Below are positions 1 to 12,501 of a DNA stretch of 64,000 bases, in pieces. The translations under genes and the position numbers were made by a program. Below the pieces are notes generated by a model. That model was not told where the DNA came from, ran no database searches, and saw nothing but the letters and a program-made list of their open reading frames with translations. Within the stretch, counting starts at the first letter, position 1. Every line of letters starts with the position of its first letter. The DNA is taken from positions 310,001 through 374,000 of the forward strand of contig JALJCO010007154.1 of NCBI GenBank assembly GCA_023101725.1, written 5' to 3'. Origin of the DNA: Atherinomorus stipes (lineage: Eukaryota > Chordata > Actinopteri > Atheriniformes > Atherinidae).

Positions 1-617
1 TGTCCGATATCATTGACCTACCAATAACATTGGCTGATATTGGCATTAAAATCTGATATTGGAAAATATCGGTATTGGTTTTTTGGAGCGTTTTTTTTAA
101 AAACGAAATCTTGCAAGATTTCATTTGTATATATCTTTGAGAATATCTTGTTCCATTAGCAGCGATCCAGCGTGCAGAAAAGCCCCTGTTATCCTGGAAG
201 AACTTCATTTCCCAGCATTCCTTTCAGAGTCATGTGACTACGGTGCAGCTGCTGCTGCTACAGACTGACTTGCTTTGAAGCTGCTTATAATATGTCTGGT
301 TTTAGGTTTTTGGTTAAGCTACCAAGTTGTCAGAAACATTAGAATTAGCCACATGTTGGCTAATACCTGCTAGTATCTGATACATGGCAGCCAGATGTCC
401 AAAATGAACTCCTCTGGCTGAGATAAGGATATTTTGGGATCTTGGTTCTCAGAGCAGAATATAGTAATATTTCTCAAAATAAAAGAGATACAATCTCACA
501 GTTGTCTGCATAGATTATATTGGCTGATATCGTATATTGAAATTTAAGAGTTAGACAATATTGGCTATCAGATATCAGTAAAAAAAAAAAAAAAAAAGCC
601 AATTTTGAACATCCCTA
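1..617 (+). mobile_element. hAT-type MITE, copy 1 of a five-copy family (start cut by window edge)
   Basis: Begins TGTCCGATATC, apparently just inside the terminal TAGGGATG, and ends GAACATCCCTA. The core contains two landmarks shared by the other copies: the segment around CCCAGCATTCCTTTCAGAG and that around GGCAGCCAGATGTCC. No coding capacity. Lies in abca1 intron 7. Confidence 0.8.
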
Positions 618-907
618 ATAATTAGTATAATTAGTATTTGCTATAAAACTATAAGCAATGGCTTCAAGTGCAGCCTGTTGCAAATATTACAGTTATAAAG
701 GACAGGGAAAAGATCTTGTCTCACAGTCAGAGAAAGAACTATGTTTACTTTCCTTATCTGAACAAAAGAAAACAGAGTTAAGAAAAGTGGGAAAGAAGAA
801 AACAATTATAATGCTGAGGTCAGGGAGGGAAGCCAAGAAAGAGCAACAAGTCCCTGAAGCTTTGACCTCGTGCCTTTGACCTACGTTTCTGCCTGTTAGA
901 CTGCTGC

Positions 908-938
<31 letters not shown>

Positions 939-1915
939 AAGTGTTCTCATCTATCACACTAAGTTGTCAGCTGCTGGAATGTCTGACATTTGATAAAGCG
1001 CAGGTGTCACTGAAGAGAGAACAACCTTCTAGTAAAGGAGAAAGACACTGCATGTTTTCTAGTTCCCCTGCTGAAATCAATGAGTCATGCAGAATCTGAA
1101 AGGCTGCTGGATCCGTTTAATCTGAGCGTTGAAGCAGGGAATAACTGCGTTGCCCTGCTCTAGCTGGTTCTGTTTCTCACTCGTCTGCTCGGTGTTCTCT
1201 TTTTTCTCAGTTCCTGGTGATCTCTCCCTGTTAAACATGCAGGGTAAAGATGGGAGGAAACTTACTTATGCAAGCAGTCCTGTTATCACGTTTTATTCCA
1301 TTTGGTCACAACTTGGGGGAAAAACAACCCTCAAACTTCCGTTATTGCATCAGGTTTTTTTTGGGGTTTTTTTTGCTAAATTTGGGCTGTTTTTATGGAC
1401 AACATGTGTTTTTGGTGAATTATCTACTCACTCAACCACTTATACTCTCACTATCTTTACTCTACTGGTAAATTTTGTAAAAAACCTCAAATGTCTCATG
1501 TTTTTAACAGATTGGAGTTTTTTCCTTCTCTCCTCCCTTGTTTCCTGCTCTGAAGCTGAATGTTTTGTTCACCTTTTGCCATCCTTACCCATCCTGACTC
1601 ATATTTAGGTCATAGGTTTGCGGGAAGGGGCAGGAATGTTAAGGAGTGTGTGTGCAGAGGACATGTAACCCTGAACACGGAAAGGAGGACAGAGGATAAA
1701 AAATATGTGTACAATCAGAGATTTATCTTAAATTTGACTGTGATTGTTTGCTCAAACAAAAAAAAAGACTTTTAATCTTTTTGTTATCACAATTAAGCAT
1801 CCACTCATCCAAGGATAACATCCCAGTTATCGACAGAGATGGAGTTTTATTGGGTTTTTATTGAGTTCAAGTTAAGATAAGAAACATCTGTAAGACTTCG
1901 ACTCATCAAACTTAC
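618..1915. other. abca1: intron 7 remainder, no gene seen
   Basis: Unique-looking sequence with a (GT)n run at 909-936. A 159-codon open frame at 1129-1608 (plus strand) is rich in F, L and S, has no recognisable domain and is taken as chance. Confidence 0.6.
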
Positions 1916-2107
1916 CCGAATAGGTTTCAGAAAGTCCAGGTTGGAGAGGAAGTGGCTTTGAGCCTTGTTCAGCCATTCACTGGACGATTTGCAGATTATT
2001 TCTTGAGTCAAACGGGACACGTTTTGGTCGGCGATGTGGACGAACTCCTCCAGAGGTGTGGTGTTGCAAAGGTCTCTGAGATGGAATCCAAAGCCTTTAG
2101 TGAGCAC
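1916..2107 (-). CDS. abca1: abca1 coding exon 7 (192 nt)
   Basis: Phase-0 exon encoding residues about 182-245, starting VLTKGFGFHLRDLCNTT and ending SNLDFLKPIR. The acceptor reads tttgtttag and the donor gtaagt. The end matches the human motif NMDILKPILR, and GFGFHLRDLCN matches GYQLHLTSLCN. This is part of the first large extracellular domain, which helps bind apoA-I. It holds glycosylation sequons at NTT and NVS. At 192 nt it is 15 nt longer than the human exon as I remember it; the extra residues fall in the poorly conserved middle. The next exon (93 nt in human) was looked for in the remaining 1.9 kb and not seen. Confidence 0.92.
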
Positions 2108-2304
2108 CTAAACAAAGCAAAAACAAGGGATTCAGATTATTATGAACAACTGACACAATAAAAAGACTAAAGAAGAGAAGAGGGACAATTGTGTCTTTTT
2201 CTTGTTGAGTTAAAGCAAACATGACAAAATTGACAGCTTATAAAATGAGCACAAAGATGAGAGCAAGAAGAAGGTCCAAAAAAAAGAGGGAAAAGGGTTT
2301 TAAG

Positions 2305-2861
2305 TAGGGATCCATTATATTATTGGCCGATATTGGCATTAAAATGTGATATCGGAAAAATATCTGTTGGACTGAAATTTTTACTAACGGTATCTTGTGA
2401 AATTTCATAACGGAACAACGAGATCTCACGAGATTTCGTCCCATTAGCAACACTCCAGCATGTAGAAAAGTCCCTGTTTTGTGGAAGAACTTCATATCCC
2501 AGCATTCCTTTCAGAGTCATGTGACTACGGTGCAACTGCTGCTGCTACAGACTTACTTGACCTTATAATATGCCTGGTTAAAAGTTGTTGGTTAAGTTAC
2601 GAAGTTGTCAGAAACATTATAATTAGCCAAATGTTGGCTAATACCTGCTAGTATCTGATATCTGGCAGCCAGATGTCCAAAATGAACTCCTCTGGCTGAG
2701 TTAAGGATATTTTTGGATCTTTGCTCTCTAAAAATATGATGGATACAACCTCACAGTTGTCTGCATAGATCGGTATTGTTTGATATTGGATATCAGAAAT
2801 TAAGAGTTGGACAATATCGGATATTGGATATCAGTAAAAATGCCAAAATATAACATCCCTA
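2305..2861 (+). mobile_element. hAT-type MITE, copy 2
   Basis: Ends TAGGGATC and ACATCCCTA, flanked by 8-bp duplications GTTTTAAG (2297-2304) and GTGTTAAG (2862-2869), one mismatch. The 8-bp duplication supports the hAT superfamily. In intron 6. Confidence 0.85.
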
Positions 2862-3324
2862 GTGTTAAGAGATACAGTTGACCAAATAAGGCATTAGGTA
2901 TTATTTCTCTGACTTAATGTCTTTTCTGAATTGCATAAAATGTGATGGGGGACACAGAACATGTTTCAACACAGAGTTCCCCCGATGAAAAGACTAATTC
3001 CAAACATCTGACTAAGAAAAAACAGACAACGATGAGGTCAGAAAGATATCACGGAGCAATAATGGGTTACAAATGTCAACAATGGAGAGTGCCAAGCACA
3101 TCTTCACAGGAAGCTTTGGGACAGTGTTCAAATACTTGTCCAAGAAACTCCTTTGCTTTTTTGTTTTTTTTGTTTTTTTTGGTTAATCATCTATCATCTA
3201 AAATATTCTCCTTCTTTCTTCTTTAAAAAAACAAAGTGCAACATATTGTTTAGAGGAAAATTGCAGCTGTAACAAAGTGTCTTTTTCTGGGCTATGAAAA
3301 TGTTCCCGGGCTGGACAGAATCGG

Positions 3325-4036
3325 GATGACATCGTCAAAATTATTCATACTCCAATTAAAGAAGGAAAAAAAATCAGATGTGGTTAAAATAAGTTGAAAT
3401 TGAAAAAAGTAATAATAAATTAAAAATTCTATGAAAATCATGACATTGATTTTGAAATATTGAAAAGAAATATTGAAAACACACAAACAAGTAAAAAAAA
3501 AAAAAACATGAGGGGCTCCAAAGGTAACATTTTACAAGACTTTGAGGCAATCACTGCAATCAGGTGTTCAGATATTTACACCTGTTGACAGGTGTTTTGG
3601 TCCGCTGTTCATGGGAAAGGTGCTCTAATGTGTCTGGATCAGTTTTGTTTATTAATTTTTTCAAATTATTATTTCCAATCATAATTCAAAAGCAACATTT
3701 AATATCACTAAACTATAATTTTGTAAATTTTAGTTATTATTAGTTTCTTGTTATTTGAATTACTATTATGAATTTAGCCTTTTCTTTAATTGGAAGATAT
3801 GAATAATTTTGAGGATGACTATACAGTATATACAGTATATGTGTGTCTGGGACAGCTTTTTTTTGTTTGTTTGTTTTTTGTTATCATCATTTCCAGCCAT
3901 ATTTTATTTCACTAAATTATAATTTTGTACAATTTTATTTATTATGAATTTCTTTCATTTCTTGTTATTTCAACATCTATTGTGAATCTATCCTTTTCTT
4001 TAATTAGAGGGTATGGATAATTTTGAAGACGGCTGT
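3325..4036 (+). mobile_element. non-autonomous Tc1-like repeat with duplicated 3' half
   Basis: Left end GTCAAAATTATTCATACTCC; inverted counterpart GAATAATTTTGAGGATGAC near 3800-3820. A second, diverged 3' half follows at about 3890-4036 (GGATAATTTTGAAGACGGC). The core carries CACCTGTTGACAGGTG. Other copies are at 19.15-19.61 kb and 54.20-54.50 kb. Confidence 0.6.
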
Positions 4037-5230
4037 ATGTGTGTTTTGGGGGAGGAGGGAGCTCACTTGTGTGTCTCTAAATGTCCTGGACCATTCTGTG
4101 TTATGATATAATTTCTATTAGACTGCATACACACAAACAGAATAATAACTGATAATCTTTTCATCAGAATAACACTGAGGCTTATAGCGGTCAGTTTGGA
4201 GCTTTGGGAACCTCTTATCATCAGAGAGAATCAGGCGTCCTTCAGCATGTGATGCTTTCAGCTGCTCACAGCTGTAAATAATGCTACATCCCTTTTCACC
4301 GTGTTTACAGTTTAAGGTCACAACAACGTAAGGCTGCGTAGATTTCACTCCTCTGCTGTGATAATGTTCTACAGGATGTTCAGGGTCTACGAGACGTCCG
4401 CCTCTGTGATCAATACATGTCTGGGAGAAGAACGGGGCGAGCTGTGCCGGATCACATGGTGTAACGTGTTTTTGACTTAAAGCCTCTGTCTCTGCACGTG
4501 AGGAGAAATGTGGGGGAGGGGAGGGGTGTAGAGGAGCAGTCATGTGACTCCAGCCTCATAAACTGCAAAGCGGGGATGACGTGAGGGGCCGGGCGGAGAG
4601 CTGTTGTTGCTGTCGACCTGGCCGAACCAGCCTCTATAAGGTTATACAAATACGGTGAACTTTAACAGAGGAGGTTGAGATCTGTGTGCTAATTGTATGT
4701 TTTTGGAATAAACACGTGCAGGGGGTTGCTGGGAAAGAGATCGTCTTGTCAGATAAAAGAAGATAAATGCTGTGAAGCAGATGGATGGAATTAAAAGTGA
4801 GGGAGGCAGCAATAATGGGAATTACACTGACAGAAAAAAGAAATTGTTACAGAGTTGAAAGAAAAATAAGATAAGTTATATCCATCCAAACATATACTGT
4901 ATGATAAAAAAGACAGATGGGAAAAGACCACTGCCATAGTCTCTACAGCTATCCACCCCCCATCCGCTGTGTTTTTTCCTCTTGGGTATTAAAAGCTTAG
5001 CTGTGCTACAGCAGAATCCTGTGGTCCAACAGAGACTCTGAAGCCAAGGTCATTAGATTTATGCACAAGTGCTGTGGCTGTGGCCGGGGGGAGAAAATGA
5101 CTATCCGATGTGTGAAAAGTACAAAACAGGCTGCACATGTTTTTAAACTAGTGCTTTTATTACTACTGGAGCAATGCACACAAATGGGGTCATGAAAAAA
5201 AAGTCTCAGCACTGCGATACTGCATCTTAC
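4037..5230. other. abca1: intron 6 remainder, nothing recognised
   Basis: No exon, RNA gene or clear repeat recognised. Open frames of up to 141 codons on the minus strand at 4118-4649 have no homology I can see. Confidence 0.5.
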
Positions 5231-5352
5231 CTTCTCCAAATTGACATCAGCCTCAACAATGTGCCTCAGTGCGTGGTGAGGAAGAGATGCATTGTGGTGC
5301 AGAAAGTGGGAAAGGGTCTCATTGTCTCGCAAAAAGTCCTTTAGCTTGAAAC
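5231..5352 (-). CDS. abca1: abca1 coding exon 6 (122 nt)
   Basis: Encodes FKLKDFLRDNETLSHFLHHN and onward to VEADVNLEK, matching human [20 protein letters not shown] and RADVILHK. The acceptor is cttttccag and the donor gtaaga. Two nucleotides complete the split arginine codon from exon 5, and the exon closes in phase 0. It contains an NAS sequon. Length equals the human exon. Extracellular domain 1. Confidence 0.94.
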
Positions 5353-5406
5353 CTGGAAAAGAAACACAGACAACAAACTATAAGACAAAAAAACAAAACC
5401 TTTTTT

Positions 5407-6362
5407 TAGGGATGTTTAATATTGTCTTTTTTACCGATATCTGATATACCGATATCGCCCAACTCTTAATTTCCGTTATCAACTGATATCGATCTACGCA
5501 GACAACTGTGAGGTTGTATCTCTCATATTTTGAGAAATACAAATATATTCTGCTCCAAGATCAAAGATCCCAAAATATCCTTAACTCAGCCAGAGGAGTT
5601 CATTTTGGACATCTGGCTGCCAGATATCAGATACTAGCAGATATCAGCCAACATGTGGCTAATTATAATGTTTCTGACAACCTGGTAAATTAACCAGCAA
5701 CTTAAAACCAGACATATTATAAGCAGCTTCAAAGCAAGTCAGTCTGAAGCAGCAGCAGCTGCACCGTAGTCACAAGGAATGCTGGGATATGAAGTTCTTC
5801 CACAATAACAGGGATTTTGCAGAAGGATTTTAGTTCAAAATCATGCTTTTATTCTTTCGTTCTTTTGATTTTCAATGCTTTCCTTTCTTCTTCCTTCTAA
5901 TGCTTTAAATGTTTTAAACAAAACACTTTGAATTGTCCTGTACATGAATTGTGCTACACGCTAAAAAGTCCTGGGTCAAACTGCTGGGTTAAAAAGGGAC
6001 CGACTAATTTCTGGGTTATTTCAATCCAGACATTTGGGTTGTTGGGTTATTGCCCCAACTTCTGGTTTAAAATAAACCAACATGGTAGTCAATATAACCC
6101 ATCTTCTGGGTCAAATATTCAACCTGAAAGTTGGGTCAAAAAAATAACCCAATTTTCGGAGTTGGTCCCTTTCTAACGCAGCAGTAGGTCAAAATAACCC
6201 AAAATGGGTCATTTTTGACGCAGGAGTTTTTAGTGTGTATACAAACACACTTGCTTTTTCAGGTTTTTGTATGTAAAAATATTGGTTCGTATAAATTGAT
6301 ACTAATAGTTTCCAATATCACATTTTAATGTCGATATTGGCCGATAGCACCAAACATCTCTA
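5407..6362 (-). mobile_element. hAT-type MITE, copy 3, interrupted
   Basis: Reverse orientation, from TAGGGATGTTTAAT to CAAACATCTCTA. About 410 bp of foreign sequence (from about 5822) breaks the family core, including a complete TA-flanked MITE at 5957-6237. Confidence 0.75.
5957..6237. mobile_element. palindromic MITE with GGGTTA-type repeats, TA target duplication
   Basis: Terminal inverted repeats CACGCTAAAAAGTCCTG and, reversed, CACACTAAAAACTCCTG, flanked by TA at 5955-5956 and 6238-6239. The interior is many copies of TGGGTTA and TGGGTCAAA in both orientations, so it can fold on itself. The TA flanks suggest a Tc1/mariner-mobilised element. A second, 3'-truncated copy is at 62519. Confidence 0.75.
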
Positions 6363-8258
6363 CTTTATTTTGTGGTTGAATCCCAGGATGAGATACAATG
6401 AGGGAACAAATTCACCCCACAGTCAGAGCAACAAAAGTCACCAGCATGCCACCACATGTTCCCAGTCAGATAAACTAATGTTACACTTGGGAGTCAGTGG
6501 GCTTAATTACTCAGAGTATTCAGTCAAACTCATTTGGAATCACAGACAATAAATAACATCAACCTCTCAGCCAAGCAAGTGACCCAAAGTCACATCTGCT
6601 GCTTGAATACCGACAAGCGGACGTCCACAAAAAGGCTTCCATGCTCTCTGAAAGCTCTTTGTACTTTGCTGCATTCCAAAGAAGTCAAAGCATTTCTGAA
6701 ACTGGCCCCAGTCAGCTGTGTGGTTACAGACACTAACACACATCCGCACACAGACACACACAGTTCTCACTTCTCCTCAGCTGAGTTTTATAGAGGAGGT
6801 TACTCCAGGGCGGTAAACTTTGCTCCAAATACTACCTCTGCCGTCTCAAACTCGCTGCCCTACTAAATCTATCATCTACTTCGAGGTTGTATTTGGGTTT
6901 TGGCTGATACATCAACTGCTGGTTGTAAAACGTGCCCTTAAGCTTTCGTAAACTATGAAAATCATTGACTAGCTCGTCTTGGTTCTTTTTTTTTTTTAGC
7001 ATGGCAAAATAACTGATTGTTTCTTCCTCCAAGGAAGTTGGTTTCCACACCATTTTACTGCTCTTTATCACGAATCTGAATCAGTTTTACAAAGACAGAA
7101 AGATTCCAGCTCTAATTGCTGCCCTCTATCATCATTTTCACTTTATCGCTTAACAGCTTCAGTAAACTTGTGAGTTTTCTAGTGAAATAAAGTGTATCGC
7201 TGCCCCACATCTGCTGCTCAGCTGTACCCCTCATCACCAGTACATCTTTATCTACCCCGTTTCTTTTATAACCATGGGATGACATTCGCAAACTCACACA
7301 CAGGAAACTCTTTGGTGCAACTGAACATCCCTTGGGAGGAAGTGAAAGAGAACAGTGTGTTTCTGTCTGCTCAGAAGACACGTGTGTTTTCACCCCCTCC
7401 TGTGATTTAATGTCTTCCTGGCCCTGCAAAAGAATGTTGTTCTATTTGAGCATTTTCTGGTGTGATTGAGCTTGATGCATGCACTAATATGAGTTCTACT
7501 CCCCATATGTACCTGTGTGCCTCTGCTAACCTCTGCGTGCATGTATATGATCCCAATTCTCAGTGGTTAGCAACCAGGGAGTACTAATTATGCCTAATCG
7601 CTGTCCCAGTTGGAAGTCCCAGCATTGCATCTGAAGACCCTTGAGGACACGCTGAGCTGGATGGTGTAACTTTATGGAAATCTAAAGAATAGCAGCTCTT
7701 TGTGTAGACCACAAATTTTCTTGCTTGTGTGAACTGTTTGTACTTCATTTCCTGTTTTTATCTGATCGATGACTGCTTCCTTTTAGTTATATATTTGGTC
7801 TAATTCCTTTGAGTTATTAGGAATGGAACAATTTCTGAAGTAAGACAGTGTAAGAAGTCTTATCTTAGTTTTTTTCCCCCATTAGAACCAGTCAAACCCT
7901 TCACTGACACTTGCAAGTCTGAACATGTCTCACTGCTGCCCAATCTGTTTCAGATTCAACTGTATTGACATCCCACACCTTAGAAACCACTGTCATTCCT
8001 GGTCAAACTGGTCTAATAGGTAACAAATTCCCAAATCTGTAACAGCTTGTCTGACAACAGTATGAACTCCTGGATATAAAAAAGCTATTTTTATAAGATA
8101 GACAAAAGAATTCACCAGTAACTGAGTTAAATCAACTCAATTGCTCCTCTATAAATGTTTTTAAAAAGAAGCTCAAGACCTGCCATTTTAGCAGAGCTTG
8201 TAGCTAAGTTCTATTCATTTTAATTAGTCTATACTTATCTGTTATTAAATTTCATTTA
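6363..8258. other. abca1: intron 5, nothing recognised
   Basis: Short CA-rich stretch near 6737-6762. No exon or repeat recognised. The overlapping open frames at 7112-7429 look like chance. Confidence 0.5.
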
Positions 8259-8890
8259 TATTGTTTGATATTGGCATTTTTGCCGATATCTGATATTGTC
8301 CAACTCTTAAATTCCGATATCCAATATCAACCGATACTGTACATGCAGAGAACTGTGAAGTTGCATCTCTCATATTGTGAGATACATACGACTATATTCT
8401 GCTCTGAGATCAAAGATCCCAAAATCTCCTTATCTCAGCCAGAGGAGTTCATTTTGGACATCTGGCTGCCAGATATCAGATACTTCAAATTTCACTTGAA
8501 CACCCACTCATGTCGTAATTTCCACTGGGGAACTGAAAAATTTTATGATGTCCGTTGCCCGAGTTGCCGAGATGAGGTAAACTTTGACCTTTCAACATGG
8601 CGGAGTGCAACGAAAATATCCTGAATGTGGAGCATTGCATTATGATTTAAGTTTTGTGCTGCTGCTTTTTAGTTAGTTTGTAGTTTGCAAAATGAAGTAA
8701 CTACAATAACAGGAACTTTTCTACATGCTGGACCGCTGCTAATGGAACATGATCTTGCAAGATTTCATTGTTCTGCAACAAAATCTCGTGAGATTTCGTT
8801 TTTTAAAATATTGGTCCAAAAAAATGATACCGATATTTTCCAATATAACATTTTAATGCTAATATCGGCCGATAATATCAGACATCCCTA
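8259..8890 (-). mobile_element. hAT-type MITE, copy 4, with replaced core
   Basis: Flanked by a perfect 8-bp duplication TTCATTTA (8251-8258 and 8891-8898). Ends TATTGTTTGATATT and AGACATCCCTA. About 215 bp in the middle (8486-8700) match no other copy, while both sides are family sequence. Confidence 0.85.
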
Positions 8891-11006
8891 TTCATTTATT
8901 TATTGATTTACTTATTTATTTTATGTATGAACTTCTTTTTATATATTTTAAACATGTTGGTTTTACTGGTTTTAGATAGATTTGATCGTTGTTCAGTTCT
9001 TCTTTTTATCACTCCAGTGTTGTCCTCATGGGGGTTCTCTCCCAATATATCATAAAGTTAATGTGATTCTGTGAATAATGTCAATAAGTTCATCAACTTT
9101 AATCATTTATAAATAAAGTTTATCAATAAAGGTATAAACTTATCAACTTTATTAACAGTTTTTCATAAAGCATATTAACAGTATCATATCAATAAACCTC
9201 TGGAGGGCTCGGTCGTGGGTGGGGGTGGCTCTTGGGTGGATGGACCCCTAAGATATCATTTGTTCACATGGTACCAAACCATGTTTCTTTTGACTGTTTT
9301 TTTTTCCGATATTGTGATTCTAAAGGGGCTAATGGGGCATGGGTGGGGGTGAGAGGACGATGGATGCGCGTGCCTGACTGTGCTTTTATCTATTTTGATG
9401 TAAATTGTTTTTTTATGTGAAGCACTTTGTATCGTTTTTATGCGTGAAAAGTGCTACAGAAATAAAATTTGATTTGATGATGGGCAGGCTTCAAGGCTTT
9501 TTTGATGAATGGAGCTCAAAAAGAGAAAAAAAGATTGTGTCTAAGTGTGTTTTTCTGTGTGCGAGCTGTTTCGTAATCGTGCTGGTTGTTCCCGCTTTCA
9601 CCCCTGGGGGTGAAGATAGGGCCAACAGCTGAGTTTAGATGATAAGAAATCATTGTGGCCTCTGAGGGTCGCCGTGTTTGCCTGTTTGTCAGCGTCTGGT
9701 GAAAGCGTTCAGACTCAACCAAGTCTGTTAATGCGGTTGTTTTTAAGTGTAGAAACAGATAAATGGGTAAAAAGTAAATGGTAAAGTTCTACTTTCTCAA
9801 GTACTCAACTTCTCCTGATTGTTTTTCCTTTAATCTTCCTGCTTTTTGTTCCCGTCAAGTGTTATCTCATAAATCAGACGTCCATTACACTTGATCAAGA
9901 AAAATCAGACCAACAAAGGTTTACTGAGTTATCTAAAGACAAATTCTCAAATTTCCCACCAACGCTTGACAGCCCCCCTTTCTTATCGCTTTAAATCTCA
10001 TTCACTGATCCCATCAATCACTGAATTATTAACCAACACGTGAGGGGCTTCACCCTCACTTCTTTGATCCCAGCTGTTATCTGTTAAGCCGCGCCCTGCA
10101 GTGGCAGCAGCTCTGTTTGCTTACATCAATTGACTGTCTCTTGTAGATTAAAGGCAAATACGAAGAAGAATAAGAGACTGAGGGCTATCAAACCGCCGTG
10201 CTGAGGAATTAACTGCGATGAAGTGCAGGGATTAACACAGACGATGTTTAAACTAAAGAAACAGAATAGATGTAGAAACAATGTGCTCAGTTCAGTTGAT
10301 AAGAGGATAATCTGTTTGGGATCTGGTTATAATGAGGACAGGAGAGGCACCAAACTACAGAAGCGAGAAATGAAAACATTCTTGCAAGTGCCTCTGATCT
10401 GTGCTCGCAAACCTCGCTTGGCTTTGAGGAACTGATTGCATAACGGACCGCACCTTTGGGCTAACAGAGCAGACGGTAGCCAAAACAAGAAGGTCTTTGA
10501 TTGTTCTGCATTGTTGCGTAATTTCTGATGGCAGACTCAAGATGTTTAATGTACAGTTATATTATGCTCCGATGTGAAATAAAGCTCAGACCGTCCTACT
10601 TTAAATGACAAACTGAGAAATGCTGTTGCAAGGTAACGCAAATGGAGCAAACAAAAAGACAGCTAGTTTATTCCGATGCTCTCGTTTCACCCACGCCATT
10701 AACAAAGGTTCATCGTTGCGTCACTGCTGTTTAATGTTCCTGCACTTTGTCCTTAATTGCTGTCCTCTGTATCACTGACCCACTTTGTCATACCACGCTG
10801 TTTGCATAATATTATTGCATTTAGATTTTTTTTCTTGGCTTGTTTGTCATTGTGCATTTGGTTAGGTCAAAAAGAAACATTCCCCCCCATCACATGTTCT
10901 CTTTCCGTACACAGCAGAACCATCAACAAAGTCTCGTTGTATAAGTATGAATATATCTATTACGCCGGAGCATCAATCATGATTATGAATCTAATTTTTT
11001 TCCTTT
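8891..11006. other. abca1: intron 5, nothing recognised
   Basis: AT-rich with small G/T-rich patches. No supported feature. Confidence 0.5.
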
Positions 11007-11359
11007 TTAAAGGGATACTGTGTAACTTTTGGCCACTGGGGGCCCTAACCTGTAACTTCCCACAGGCCACATAGCTGTCGCACTATTAAAAGTCGCTATC
11101 CGTGCTCTAGAGTAATGTTTTTAGACCACTTTGATGAGCTGATTTGAAGTCATCGAGCCATAAAGCAAAGCGCTCCAGGTCACATGATCCAATGAGAGAC
11201 GGATCCGCTCCTGCAAAGTTACAATATCTGGTTTTTGAGGAGGGCAGCCCCCTCTAAACAACAGCACGCGTCAATTGCTGTATATTGACCCCAGAAATCA
11301 ACTATTATTACTTACATTAGCATAATGTTTGGGTCAAAAGTTACAGGGTGTACCTTTAA
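11007..11359 (+). mobile_element. TTAAAGGGATAC-type MITE, copy A
   Basis: Starts TTAAAGGGATACTGTGTAAC and ends TTACAGGGTGTACCTTTAA, imperfect inverted ends. The core includes AGCAAAGCGCTCCAGGTCAC, repeated in copy B. Confidence 0.65.
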
Positions 11360-12024
11360 AGGGATACCCTGTAACTTTTAGCCACTATGGGCACTTGCCA
11401 CACAACTGTCCCAAAATGAAACAGTCTCCATCCGTGTTTAGAAATTGTGTTGACAGACCACTTTGGTCAGCTGATTTGAAGTCATTGAGCCATGAAGCAA
11501 AGCGCTCCAGGTCACATGATCCAATGAGAGCCCCTTATGAGCGCCGACATGTGTCAAGTAGTGTATATTGACTCCAGAAATCATTTATTAGTACTGAAGA
11601 TAGTAATAATAATTAGGAATGCACAATAACAGGAAATTATTATGTAATTCTGATAAGTCCGATATCATGACGACTTACCCCGATAACTTATAACCCAATA
11701 CATTTGGAATATTTAAGATCTGACATGCAGAAGTTGAAAATCCCACTTTTAAGCTTTTCTCGCTGAGATATTGCGATTGGGGAAAGAAAGCTGCTGATTT
11801 ACAGGGGAGACCCCAAACTGCATCCAAACCACTTTCCATTCTTATTTTAGACACAAGCTACCCCATACAGTTGGAATTTTTGATTTAGTATAATTAGGTG
11901 TGTTAGGAGCTGAAATTTATTGGTTATCGGTACTTGTTTTGAAAAACAGTTTTTGTGCATCCCTAATAATATTATAGCCATTTGGCTAATATTTGGGTCA
12001 AAAGTTACACAGTATCCCTTTAAT
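11356..12024 (+). mobile_element. TTAAAGGGATAC-type MITE, copy B, overlapping A and carrying a nested element
   Basis: Begins TTTAAAGGGATACCCTG and ends GTTACACAGTATCCCTTTAA. It repeats the core of copy A in tandem and is split by the element at 11614-11965. Confidence 0.65.
11614..11965 (+). mobile_element. hAT-type MITE nested in copy B
   Basis: Ends TAGGAATGCACAA and TTGTGCATCCCTA, flanked by 8-bp ATAATAAT and ATAATATT (one mismatch). A different family from the five-copy one. Confidence 0.7.
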
Positions 12025-12323
12025 GAAATGTTTCCCATAAATACTAAAAATATTTGAAGTTCAAATACGTTGCAAAACAAGTTGGCATGTGCATCATCAG
12101 AGAGACTGTGTGAACAGGCCAGGAAGCAGAAGCATTCCTTCACAACAAATGACCAAAACTATGCCCTGTTTATACAATAATTGTCAGGGTGGAGTATAAT
12201 TTTCCATCCATCCTGTCTCGTACCACCACTTCCAGCATGTACTAACAGAGAAATGCAACATTCACAATTTGCCGGGATGTAAAATAAGATGCAAGGTGAA
12301 GATAATTAAAGGTGTGTCCTTAC

Positions 12324-12442
12324 GAGCAGTGTTCTTCTGAAGCTTCCTGAGGGCCCTCAGCAGTCCTTTGTAGCCCTCGTAGCTCTTATCGTTCTGAGTG
12401 TACACCAGGATCTTCTTGGCATCATTGAACAAACGGGAGATT
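12324..12442 (-). CDS. abca1: abca1 coding exon 5 (119 nt)
   Basis: Encodes ISRLFNDAKKILVYTQNDKS and onward to LRKLQKNTA, matching human [20 protein letters not shown]. The first nucleotide completes an isoleucine codon begun in exon 4, and the last nucleotide opens an arginine codon finished in exon 6. The acceptor is tacatcatcag, a weak polypyrimidine tract, and the donor is gtaagg. Length is identical to the human exon. Extracellular domain 1. Confidence 0.94.
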
Positions 12443-12501
12443 CTGATGATGTAAGAAAAAAACAGAGTAAGACACTTTTTCACATGATCAACACTTAAGA
12501 G

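Noticed and set aside
1129..1608. 159-codon open frame on the plus strand in intron 7
   Set aside because: Low-complexity hydrophobic composition, no domain, antisense to the abca1 intron, and no splice or promoter context.
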